Position numbers and translations under genes: made by a program. A stretch of 64,000 nucleotides of DNA from Actinomycetes bacterium. Its GTDB lineage: Bacteria > Actinomycetota > Acidimicrobiia > Acidimicrobiales > SZUA-35. Positions 19,022 to 27,525 of the stretch are shown one piece after another; position 1 is the stretch's first letter; each line of letters opens with the position of its first letter. The stretch lies in contig JAJRQY010000052.1 in assembly GCA_024280015.1 (NCBI GenBank), positions 1 through 64,000 on the forward strand, written 5' to 3'. The notes below the pieces were generated by a model. The model saw only the letters and a list, made by a program, of their open reading frames with translations, ran no database searches and was not told the DNA's origin.

Positions 19022-19945
19022 ATGGACCTTCGCCAGCTTCAGGCCTTCCTCGCAGTAGTTGATCACGGTGGCTTTACTGCCGCGGCACGAGCCACCCACA
19101 CGGTTCAATCCAATATCTCGACCCACGTTGCTCGGCTAGAACGTGAACTCAACGCCACCCTGGTCGATCGGTCTTCTGGCCAACCAACCCAGGAGGGTGA
19201 GGCCGTCCTGGCCCGAGCCCGCCGAATCCAAAGCGAACTTGCCGCACTCGAGGCCGACGTCTCGTCCCTGCAAGGATCACCGCGGGGCACCGTTCGACTC
19301 GGAATTATCGGAACAACAGCCCGCTGGATCACCCCGCTCCTGGTCAACAGACTTCACGCCGTTGCACCGGACATTCGTCTCGTCATTGCCGATGGCACAA
19401 CGTCATCACAGACCCTGCGCATTCTTGAGGGTGACCTCGACATTGGGCTTCTCAGCCTCCCAATCAACGATCCAGAAATCAAGACGTCTGCCTTGTTCGA
19501 CGAAGACCATGTCGTTGTCGTTCCCAGTTCACACCCATTGGCTGCCAACAAGGGGATCGTCTCGCTCGCCGAACTCACCGAACATGAACTACTGCTTGCG
19601 TCCCCAGGCACTGCTTTCCGCAATGAGGTCGACGCCGCCTTTCGAGCTCAAGACCTTCGACCCAGGGCGAAATTTGAGATCGACGGACTCCGACTACTGG
19701 CATCCTTGGCCTTCCAAGGGGTTGGCGTGACCATCGTTCCTGCAACTGCCGCGCCAGGCTGGATTGGTGGGGACTGGGTTCTCATCGAGGTCGAAGGGCT
19801 GGGACGGCGCACCGTTGGCTTGGCTACGCGACGCCGCGCCATGCTCTCGGTTGCCGCCCAAACAACAGCCAACGTTGTCAAGCACATCATCATCCACGAA
19901 GCCCCAAGCCTCACCGGAATCCGCCTTCATCAGCCAGAGACCTAG
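19022..19945 (+). CDS. LysR-family transcriptional regulator
   Basis: MDLRQLQAFLAVVDHGGFTAAARATHTVQSNISTHVARLERELNATLVDR... typical LysR HTH. Confidence 0.95.
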   Translation: MDLRQLQAFLAVVDHGGFTAAARATHTVQSNISTHVARLERELNATLVDRSSGQPTQEGEAVLARARRIQSELAALEADVSSLQGSPRGTVRLGIIGTTARWITPLLVNRLHAVAPDIRLVIADGTTSSQTLRILEGDLDIGLLSLPINDPEIKTSALFDEDHVVVVPSSHPLAANKGIVSLAELTEHELLLASPGTAFRNEVDAAFRAQDLRPRAKFEIDGLRLLASLAFQGVGVTIVPATAAPGWIGGDWVLIEVEGLGRRTVGLATRRRAMLSVAAQTTANVVKHIIIHEAPSLTGIRLHQPET

Positions 19946-19981
19946 TGCACAGAACACGGTTCTGGCCGGTAGAACAGATAC

Positions 19982-21364
19982 ATGTCAATAACGGCGCCAA
20001 TGGCAGCCTCACTCGGTTCAGCCACCACCGTCTCTCTTCGTTCTGATTCCAGTGACAACGCATCAGCAACCATCACCGATCTTGATGGCCGCTCAGTCAT
20101 GCTGGTCAAGGTCGGTGACGGACCAAATCGAGGTGCCCTCACGCCGAGCGATGCTGCCCTCCTTGAAGAGGCCTTTCGATCGGCCCGAGAACAGCGCCTG
20201 CCAATTGTCACCCTGCTGAGCACCAGCGGTGTCTCGGTCGACCACGGCATCGAAACCGTTGCTGGTTGGGGACGAGCCGCCCGACAATTAGTCAAGTGCT
20301 CAGGTGTTGTTCCCATCCTTTTTGCCGCCTGTGGACCCGTCTTATCTGGCCCATCACTCATGCTCGGCATCGCCGACATCACTGTCTTCACCGAGGACGC
20401 ATACGCCTTCGTTTCTGGGCCCCAGATGGTCCAGTCTTTTACCGGTGTGCCAGTGACAACCGAAGCGCTTGGTGGTGCCTCGGCCCACGCCCGGTCCAGT
20501 GGCCTTGCATCACTTGTCGTTGCCGACCAAGAAGAGGCCTTGCATGCCCTGTCCGCTGTCCTCTTTCATCTGCCGAGCCATGTTGATGAGAGCGCGCCAT
20601 TCGTTCCTACCCAGGACCCCATCGACCGGTTGACGGAAATCGCTGCAAGCACCATCCCTGATCACGCAACCGGAAGCTACAACGTCAAGGACATCGTTAC
20701 TGATCTGGTGGACGATGGCGAGTTCTTGGAGTTGAGGAGTGCCTGGGCTCCGAATCTCGTGACCGGGTTCGCCAACCTTGGCGGCCATTCGGTCGGAATA
20801 GTTGCCAATCAGTCCCAAGCTCTCGCTGGCTCGATCGATATTCCGGCAAGCCAGAAGGGTGCCCGTTTCGTTGCCATGTGTGATGCCTTCAACCTGCCCT
20901 TGCTCACCCTGGTAGACACCTCCGGATTCCTACCGGGCAAGGATTTGGAATGGCGAGGCATGATCCGCCACGGAGCACAGCTGGCCTTTGCCTACGCACG
21001 AGCCACCGTCCCTCGTCTAAGCCTCATCCTTCGCAAATCCTATGGCGGCGCCTACATCGTGATGGACAGTCGCTATATGGGAAATGACTTGATGCTGGCT
21101 TGGCCCTCGGCCGAGGTCGCAGTCATGGGGGCCAAAGGAGCGGTCGAGATCCTGCACCGCAATGCTTCAGCCGATGAACGACTGGATCTAGAAGCAGAGT
21201 ACGAAGCGAAGCATCTGACTCCTTACCCGACCGCAGAACGTGGTTCAATTTCCGCCGTTATCGAGCCAAAACAAACCCGTCGAGAACTCGCTGCTGGCCT
21301 GGATCTACTGGCCTCCAAGCGTGAACGTCTACGACCGCGGCGTCACGACAACAGCCCCCTCTAG
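19982..21364 (+). CDS. Acyl-CoA carboxylase carboxyltransferase subunit (AccD/PccB-like)
   Basis: Two carboxyltransferase halves; LVDTSGFLPGKDLEWRGMIRHGAQLAFAYARATVPRLSLILRKSYGGAYIVMDSRYMG...AVMGAKGAVEILHR. Confidence 0.92.
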   Translation: MSITAPMAASLGSATTVSLRSDSSDNASATITDLDGRSVMLVKVGDGPNRGALTPSDAALLEEAFRSAREQRLPIVTLLSTSGVSVDHGIETVAGWGRAARQLVKCSGVVPILFAACGPVLSGPSLMLGIADITVFTEDAYAFVSGPQMVQSFTGVPVTTEALGGASAHARSSGLASLVVADQEEALHALSAVLFHLPSHVDESAPFVPTQDPIDRLTEIAASTIPDHATGSYNVKDIVTDLVDDGEFLELRSAWAPNLVTGFANLGGHSVGIVANQSQALAGSIDIPASQKGARFVAMCDAFNLPLLTLVDTSGFLPGKDLEWRGMIRHGAQLAFAYARATVPRLSLILRKSYGGAYIVMDSRYMGNDLMLAWPSAEVAVMGAKGAVEILHRNASADERLDLEAEYEAKHLTPYPTAERGSISAVIEPKQTRRELAAGLDLLASKRERLRPRRHDNSPL

Positions 21365-21573
21365 AACTTGACAGATATGGGACCTTGTCCACATTCTGGC
21401 CAGGATTCAACAGTCTGTTGCCCAGGGGATTAGATTGTGAAGCATCAAGGTTTGTGTAGACACAGGCCTTTCCGCAGGAATAGTCACCCAATACCCTGTC
21501 ACAACGGCGTGAGAGCGGCAATTGTGATCAGAGCTACAGCCTGCACAACCCCACATACAGGAGTCAGAACGCC

Positions 21574-22854
21574 GTGAGCGATACCGCCAGGGAAACCGTC
21601 ACCATCACCGACAACCGGACCGGCAAGAGTGTCGAGGTTCCCATCAAAGACGGTGGTGTTGATGCCAAGGAGTGGGGAAAGCTCATGCCCGGAGTCTGGT
21701 TCTTAGATCCCGGATTCAGCGTCACCGCCTCCACCGAATCAACAATCACTGACCTAGACGGACTAAACGGCATTCTTCGCTATCGGGGCTATCCCATCGA
21801 GCAGCTAGCCGAAAGCTCAACCTTCCTCGAAGTCTGCTACCTCCTCCTCAATGGCGAGCTACCCAACCAGAAACAGTCCGACGACTGGGTACACGACGTC
21901 ACCTATCACACTTTCATTCATGAAAACATGCGCAAACGCTTCATGGAAGGCTTTCACCATGACGCTCACCCAATGGGCATGCTGGTGTCAGCTATTGCCG
22001 CTCTGAGCACCTTCTATCCAGAGGCCAAGGACATCGACGATCCGGACAATCGCTACAAGCAGATCAATCGCCTCATCTCCAAGACACCGACGTTGGCGGC
22101 CATGGCCTACCGATCCAGTATCGGCATGCCCTTTGTCTACCCCGACAATGAGCTCAGCTATTCTGAGAATTTCTTGTCCATGATGTGGAAGGTCGCCGAG
22201 CCAACCTATGAGCCCGATCCGGTTCTGTCCAAGGCCTTGGATGTTCTTCTGATTCTCCATGCCGATCACGAGCAGAACTGCTCGACTACCACCATGCGCG
22301 TTGTTGGCTCATCCCACGCCGACCCCTACAGCTCAGCTGCGGCGGCAACCGCCGCCTTGTACGGACCGCGTCACGGTGGAGCAAATGAGCAGGTCATCCA
22401 CATGCTCCGCGACATTGGTAGCTATGACAATATTCCCGCCTTCATCGACTCAGTCAAGGCTGGCGAAGGTCGCCTGATGGGCTTTGGCCATCGTGTTTAC
22501 AAGGCCTATGACCCTCGAGCCCGCATTGTGAAGGGTCATGCCGACAAGGTGTTCGAAGTCACCGGCAAGAATCCCCTCCTCGACATTGCCCTGAAGCTGG
22601 AAGAGATCGCCCTCGAAGATGAGTACTTCAAGAGCCGCAACCTCTACCCCAACGTCGACTTCTATACCGGCTTGATCTATCAGGCCATGGAGTTCCCGAT
22701 GAACATGTTCACGGTGCTCTTCTCCATTGGTCGCATGCCTGGCTGGTTGTCACACTGGCAGGAAGCCTTGGAGCAGGGTTCTCGGATCAGCCGTCCCCGC
22801 CAGGTCTATACCGGCGAAGGCGCCCGGGACTATGTCCCAATGTCTGAACGCTAG
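21574..22854 (+). CDS. gltA: Citrate synthase (GTG start)
   Basis: LNGILRYRGYPIEQLAESSTFLEVCYLLLNGELP...LILHADHEQNCSTTTMRVVGSSHADPYSSAAAATAALYGPRHGGANE...MGFGHRVYKAYDPRA. Confidence 0.97.
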   Translation: MSDTARETVTITDNRTGKSVEVPIKDGGVDAKEWGKLMPGVWFLDPGFSVTASTESTITDLDGLNGILRYRGYPIEQLAESSTFLEVCYLLLNGELPNQKQSDDWVHDVTYHTFIHENMRKRFMEGFHHDAHPMGMLVSAIAALSTFYPEAKDIDDPDNRYKQINRLISKTPTLAAMAYRSSIGMPFVYPDNELSYSENFLSMMWKVAEPTYEPDPVLSKALDVLLILHADHEQNCSTTTMRVVGSSHADPYSSAAAATAALYGPRHGGANEQVIHMLRDIGSYDNIPAFIDSVKAGEGRLMGFGHRVYKAYDPRARIVKGHADKVFEVTGKNPLLDIALKLEEIALEDEYFKSRNLYPNVDFYTGLIYQAMEFPMNMFTVLFSIGRMPGWLSHWQEALEQGSRISRPRQVYTGEGARDYVPMSER

Positions 22855-22886
22855 CAGCTAACCAGTCACTGCCTTCTGGCACCGGC

Positions 22887-23861
22887 TTAGAAGTCGATCA
22901 GGATCTTGCCGATGTTCGCGTTCGTCTGCATATAGGCGTGAGCATCGGCGATCTGATCGAACCCAAATCGCGAGTCAATGACTGGTCGAAGCTGACCGGT
23001 CTCGAACAGGGGCAAGAGTTCCGCCTTGACCTGTTGGGCCAGCTTGATCTTGTCCTCCAGGGGGCGTGACCTCAAGGTCGTTCCGATAATCGATGCTCGC
23101 TTCATCAGGAGCAATCCGAGGGGAAGATCAACTCGACCCTCCCCCATCACACCAACCTGGATGATTCGGCCACCGACACGCAAGGCCTGAATATTGCGGA
23201 CGGTGTATTCGCCGCCAATCACGTCAAGAACAACATCGACGCCCTGCCCGCCGGTGGACTCCTTAACCGCATCGGCAAAGTCGGCGGTGGTGTAGTCAAC
23301 GACGACATCTGCCCCCAAGGCCTGACAGGCCGCAACCTTGCCTGACGAAGCAGTCACGATGATTCTGGCACCAAGCGCCTTGGTAATCTGGATTGACGCG
23401 GTACCAACGCCGGAGGCTCCAGCATGAACGAGGGCCCAGCGACCTGATGTCAGCCCGCCTTGCACGACCAATGCGTCAAAGGCAGTCATGAAGACCTCGG
23501 GTATTGCTGCCGCATCACCCAGGTCGACGCCATCAGGGATTGGCAGGAGGGTTCGTTCGTGGGTTACCAGCTGTTCGGCATAGGAACCTCCACCGACAAT
23601 GCCCATGACAGAATCACCAACAGAGCAGCTCCGCACCCGTTCGCCAACCTCGGCGATCTCACCAGCAAACTCCATTCCCGGAATCTCATATTCCATTTCC
23701 GGTCCCGGGTACAGACCCATTCGTTGCAGCAGATCGGCACGGTTCAAGGCGGTCGCCCGCAACTGAACGACAACCTCTTCCGGACCAGGCTTTGGAGATG
23801 GGATCTCCTCGATGGTGAGGACCTCTGGTCCTCCGTTTTCTTTCAGTACAACAGCTCGCAT
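22887..23861 (-). CDS. NAD(P)H-quinone oxidoreductase / zinc-type alcohol dehydrogenase-like
   Basis: MRAVVLKENGGPEVLTIEEIPSPKPGPEEVVVQLRATALNRADLLQRMGLYP...; MDR superfamily. Confidence 0.93.
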   Translation of the reverse strand: MRAVVLKENGGPEVLTIEEIPSPKPGPEEVVVQLRATALNRADLLQRMGLYPGPEMEYEIPGMEFAGEIAEVGERVRSCSVGDSVMGIVGGGSYAEQLVTHERTLLPIPDGVDLGDAAAIPEVFMTAFDALVVQGGLTSGRWALVHAGASGVGTASIQITKALGARIIVTASSGKVAACQALGADVVVDYTTADFADAVKESTGGQGVDVVLDVIGGEYTVRNIQALRVGGRIIQVGVMGEGRVDLPLGLLLMKRASIIGTTLRSRPLEDKIKLAQQVKAELLPLFETGQLRPVIDSRFGFDQIADAHAYMQTNANIGKILIDF

Positions 23862-23893
23862 TCCAGTGACGCTAGCCACTACGTTGCCTGAGC

Positions 23894-25018
23894 ATGGAGT
23901 TTGAGCTTTCACCTTGTGTTCGCGCCCTAGCAACGGAGGCTCGACGAGTGGGAGCTACCACTGCAGCATCGCTCCCAATTCGAGAAGACTCCTGGCTGGT
24001 TGGAAACGACCGGGAGTTCTCAGCCGAGCTAGCAAGACGAGGCTGGATTGGCATGACGTGGCCAACCGAATTTGGCGGTGGTGGCTATAGCGCCATGGAA
24101 CGCTTCGTGGTAATCGAGGCCCTCATCAGCGCTGGTGCCCCCGTTGCCGCTACCTGGTTTGCCGATCGCCAGATCGGACCAACCCTGCTCCAGTTTGGAA
24201 CCGATGAGCAACGAGAACGATGGCTGCCCGGAATCATCGCCGGGACCGACATGTGGTGTATTGGCATGTCCGAGCCAGACGCAGGCAGCGACGTAGCCGC
24301 CATTCGAACCACTGCTGTCCAACAGGCTCATGGTCGCGATGCCGACTGGATCATTAATGGCCAGAAGGTCTGGACCAGTGGCGCCATGGACGCCGACTGG
24401 ATGTACCTGGTTTGTCGGACCGACCCTGACGCTCCGGCCCACCGTGGGCTCAGTGAGTTCATCGTGGACATGAACAGCCCAGGCATCACGGTCCACCCCA
24501 TCAAAGACATGACCGGGAACGAGCATTTCTGCGAAGTCATCCTGGAGGAAGTGAGGGTTCCCAATTCGAATCTTTGTGGTGAACCCAACGAGAGCTTTCG
24601 CCAAATCATGCGCCAGATGGAACACGAGCGCGGCGGCATCGATCGTCTGGTTTCCAATCGCGCCCTCTACCTGGAGGCCCGGGAGGCGTATCGGACGTTA
24701 GAAAACAACTATCGACAACGCCTGCTTCGTCAACGCTTTGCCCGGGCTGAGACCATGTACTTCATCTGCAGGCAGATGGTCTTGCGGGAGGTTGCTGGAC
24801 AATCCCCCCAAGGCTGGTCTTCATTAACCAAGACGCTGGCCACCGAGTTCGAGATCGAAGTTGCCGGACTCTGCGGTTCGGTACTTGGAGCCGAGACCAT
24901 GCTTCAGAATCGCACCAGCCGCAACATCTGCTACGCCCCGGGCTACACCATCATGGGCGGCACCACGCAAATTCTGCGCAACATTATTGGTGAACGAGTT
25001 CTGGGCCTTGGCCGGTGA
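23894..25018 (+). CDS. Acyl-CoA dehydrogenase
   Basis: GMSEPDAGSDVAAIRTTAVQ...INGQKVWTSGAMDADWMYLVCRTD...; C-terminal GGTTQILRNIIGERVLGL. Confidence 0.93.
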   Translation: MEFELSPCVRALATEARRVGATTAASLPIREDSWLVGNDREFSAELARRGWIGMTWPTEFGGGGYSAMERFVVIEALISAGAPVAATWFADRQIGPTLLQFGTDEQRERWLPGIIAGTDMWCIGMSEPDAGSDVAAIRTTAVQQAHGRDADWIINGQKVWTSGAMDADWMYLVCRTDPDAPAHRGLSEFIVDMNSPGITVHPIKDMTGNEHFCEVILEEVRVPNSNLCGEPNESFRQIMRQMEHERGGIDRLVSNRALYLEAREAYRTLENNYRQRLLRQRFARAETMYFICRQMVLREVAGQSPQGWSSLTKTLATEFEIEVAGLCGSVLGAETMLQNRTSRNICYAPGYTIMGGTTQILRNIIGERVLGLGR

Positions 25019-25065
25019 GACAAACGCAACGGTGAGGAAGGTTCTGGCCGCCAAATCAGTCCCGC

Positions 25066-26010
25066 CTATTGGAAAAACAGCCGATCATTGTCGTTAGTGG
25101 CAACGCCAGTCAACAGACAGTCTGAACCGGCCTTGATTCCAAGCTGGGCCAGTCGCTCACGGGCCAAGTCCTCCAACCGGCCAAGGTCAATTCCCAGAAT
25201 GTTCGCGCCACCATGAGCGTCAGCGGAGTACGAGCCAAGTTCCTGACTCATGACTTTCTCGGCAACCGCACTGGCGACAACCACACCATAGGCCAACCGA
25301 GTCGAACACTTTGACGGGTGGTGATGAAACCGAATCGCTTCAATCAGGGTGCAAGACAAGCCCCAGTGCTCGACAATTGTTGCTCCCAATTCAGCATGGT
25401 CGATTCCAACTAGGCCACGCTCCGTAGACCCTAAACCAGTGACACTGGGCCTCAGCCGTGACACCCGCCGCTCTCTCATGCGACCAGCCAACACCACCGT
25501 TCCGACATCATGAAGCAGGGCAGCAACCGGCAGCTCAACAAAGGTCCAGCAGCCCGAGCCCACACCGTCCGACGCGTCCGGTACGTCCGTCGCGCCCGTC
25601 GCGCCCGTCGCAAGCATCTGCACCAAAAGTTCAGCAACGTGGGCAGTGATGACCGATCGCTGCCACATTTGGTGACGGCCCCGCCCGTAGACACTCAGCA
25701 CCTGGTCCAAGGCCCCGATTATGGCGGAACCAACGGCGACAACCATGACCCGAGATCGACCAAGCTCAGTAACAGCCCCTGCGACCGATGTCGTCGTATC
25801 GGCGGAACATGTTGCTAGGGCGTTTACCTCCCGGATGACAGCGCGACTAACCACCGAGCTTTGACGAACCGCGGCGATCAGCTCGACGAGGTCATTTCCA
25901 ACGGTGGTTCCAACATCCAAGATGTGAATCACCTCGGAAGAGATTTGGGGTAGCTTCGCAACGTCGGACTGCAGCCGATGGAGCTTGACCGAGCTACGCA
26001 GAGACTTCAT
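25066..26010 (-). CDS. HDOD-domain signalling protein
   Basis: LPQISSEVIHILDVGTTVGNDLVELIAAVRQSSVVSRAVIREVNA...LLHDVGTVVLAGRM...IDHAELGATIVEHWGLSCTLIEAIRFHHHP. Confidence 0.85.
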   Translation of the reverse strand: MKSLRSSVKLHRLQSDVAKLPQISSEVIHILDVGTTVGNDLVELIAAVRQSSVVSRAVIREVNALATCSADTTTSVAGAVTELGRSRVMVVAVGSAIIGALDQVLSVYGRGRHQMWQRSVITAHVAELLVQMLATGATGATDVPDASDGVGSGCWTFVELPVAALLHDVGTVVLAGRMRERRVSRLRPSVTGLGSTERGLVGIDHAELGATIVEHWGLSCTLIEAIRFHHHPSKCSTRLAYGVVVASAVAEKVMSQELGSYSADAHGGANILGIDLGRLEDLARERLAQLGIKAGSDCLLTGVATNDNDRLFFQ

Positions 26011-26033
26011 CGCAGTCTGCCTCCCTCTATGCT

Positions 26034-27362
26034 CTAGGCGGTCGCAACTGGCACTCGGGCTCCAGAACGGACTCCCTTGCCGGTCACCCTTGCCACGATC
26101 CGGCCAGCGACCTCGGGAAGCGGAACGACCTCATCGGCCAGGCCTTCTTCAGCCACAAAGCGCGGCATCCCCCACACCACACACGTTTCTTCATCTTGGG
26201 CGATGATCGGAACCCCAAGCGGGAAAAGGGTCCTGCAGCCGTCAAGTCCATCCTGGCCCATTCCAGTCAAGATGACAGCAAGTTGATTGGCACCGTAGAC
26301 CTCGGCTGAGGACTGAAAGAGGACATCCACCGCAGGACGGCACGAGTTCACTGGTGGAGTGTCCGTCAGTTCGATGATGATGCGCCTCTTATTCTTCTTC
26401 AAGACCATGTGTCTGCCGCCGGGAGCGACATAGACGGTTCCTGGTTCTGGGGTCTGTCCGGCTATTGCTTCGACCACAGTCATCGCCGACGCCGCGTGCA
26501 ACCGTTTGGCCAGCATTGCGCTGAACTCTGCCGGTATGTGTTGCACAATGAACATCGGAACGTTCAGTGGTGTGCGAATGGCAGAGAAGACCTGTTCCAA
26601 GGCTGCAGGGCCGCCAGTGGATGAACCGATCACGACTGCTTTTGGCGGGAGGATGCCTGGGCGGGCACGCGTGGTTGGTTGCCGCTGCGATCGAGATTGC
26701 GATGGCAAGACTGCATTGGCTTGACGGGTCGTCGCTTCCCGGCCAACTCGGCTGTCCTGCCCGGTCCTGGGCCGTCCCGCCGTAGCAGAACCACCTGGAG
26801 CTGCACCGCCCGAAGACGGCCGCTCTTGCCTTGACTGACGCAATCGTTCAGAGGGTGAGATCGAGGAAGATCGTGAACCGCTCCCCGTCCGCCTTGCTGG
26901 TGTCGTCGGTGCCGAGCGAGTCGAACCGGTTGACGGACGCGATACCGGCCGACGCCGAGCCCCAAGGGCCAGGATGCGTGGAACAAGTTCGCCCCGGATG
27001 TCGGATCGAGGGGTTCTTGGGTCACCCGAGGATGTCGGCTTGCTGACATAGTCCGATGCGCCGCGAGCTAGAGCCTCCAGGGTCGGGGCTGAGCCCTTGA
27101 GCGTCAATGAGCTCACCACAATGACCGGAACCTGTGAACGCTGCTTTCGCAGGGCGCTCAGAACATCCAAACCGCCCATTACGGGCATTTCCAGGTCAAG
27201 AGTGACAAGATCTGGTTTCAATTCCTTGATCTTTTCTAGCCCGTCGGCACCATCGACGGCCGTTCCAGCCAGAGACATGCCGGGCTCGCTCTTGATGATG
27301 TCACCAATTACGCGACGGACAACGGCCGAATCATCGACAACAAGAACACGAATCTCGCTCAA
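26034..27362 (-). CDS. cheB: Chemotaxis response regulator protein-glutamate methylesterase CheB
   Basis: Receiver domain (MSEIRVLVVDDSAVVRRVIGDII...DLVTLDLEMPVMGGLDVL), long Arg/Ser-rich linker, methylesterase domain (VIGSSTGGPAALEQVF...MFIVQHIPAEFSAMLAKRL...ILTGMGQDGLDG). Confidence 0.96.
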   Translation of the reverse strand: MSEIRVLVVDDSAVVRRVIGDIIKSEPGMSLAGTAVDGADGLEKIKELKPDLVTLDLEMPVMGGLDVLSALRKQRSQVPVIVVSSLTLKGSAPTLEALARGASDYVSKPTSSGDPRTPRSDIRGELVPRILALGARRRPVSRPSTGSTRSAPTTPARRTGSGSRSSSISPSERLRQSRQERPSSGGAAPGGSATAGRPRTGQDSRVGREATTRQANAVLPSQSRSQRQPTTRARPGILPPKAVVIGSSTGGPAALEQVFSAIRTPLNVPMFIVQHIPAEFSAMLAKRLHAASAMTVVEAIAGQTPEPGTVYVAPGGRHMVLKKNKRRIIIELTDTPPVNSCRPAVDVLFQSSAEVYGANQLAVILTGMGQDGLDGCRTLFPLGVPIIAQDEETCVVWGMPRFVAEEGLADEVVPLPEVAGRIVARVTGKGVRSGARVPVATA

Positions 27363-27525
27363 CTGATCCTCCTCAACTAGCCGGCACGTCTGACAAAGAC
27401 TCGGCCCAGCTCGCCCGACAATTAGGCTGCTTCACTACCGAGCGATGGCTGGCCCATTACCGATCTTGGATCGAAATGCCGGATGGGGCGCATCTCGTTT
27501 GGCATGAGTAATGGTCGAGGGATCG

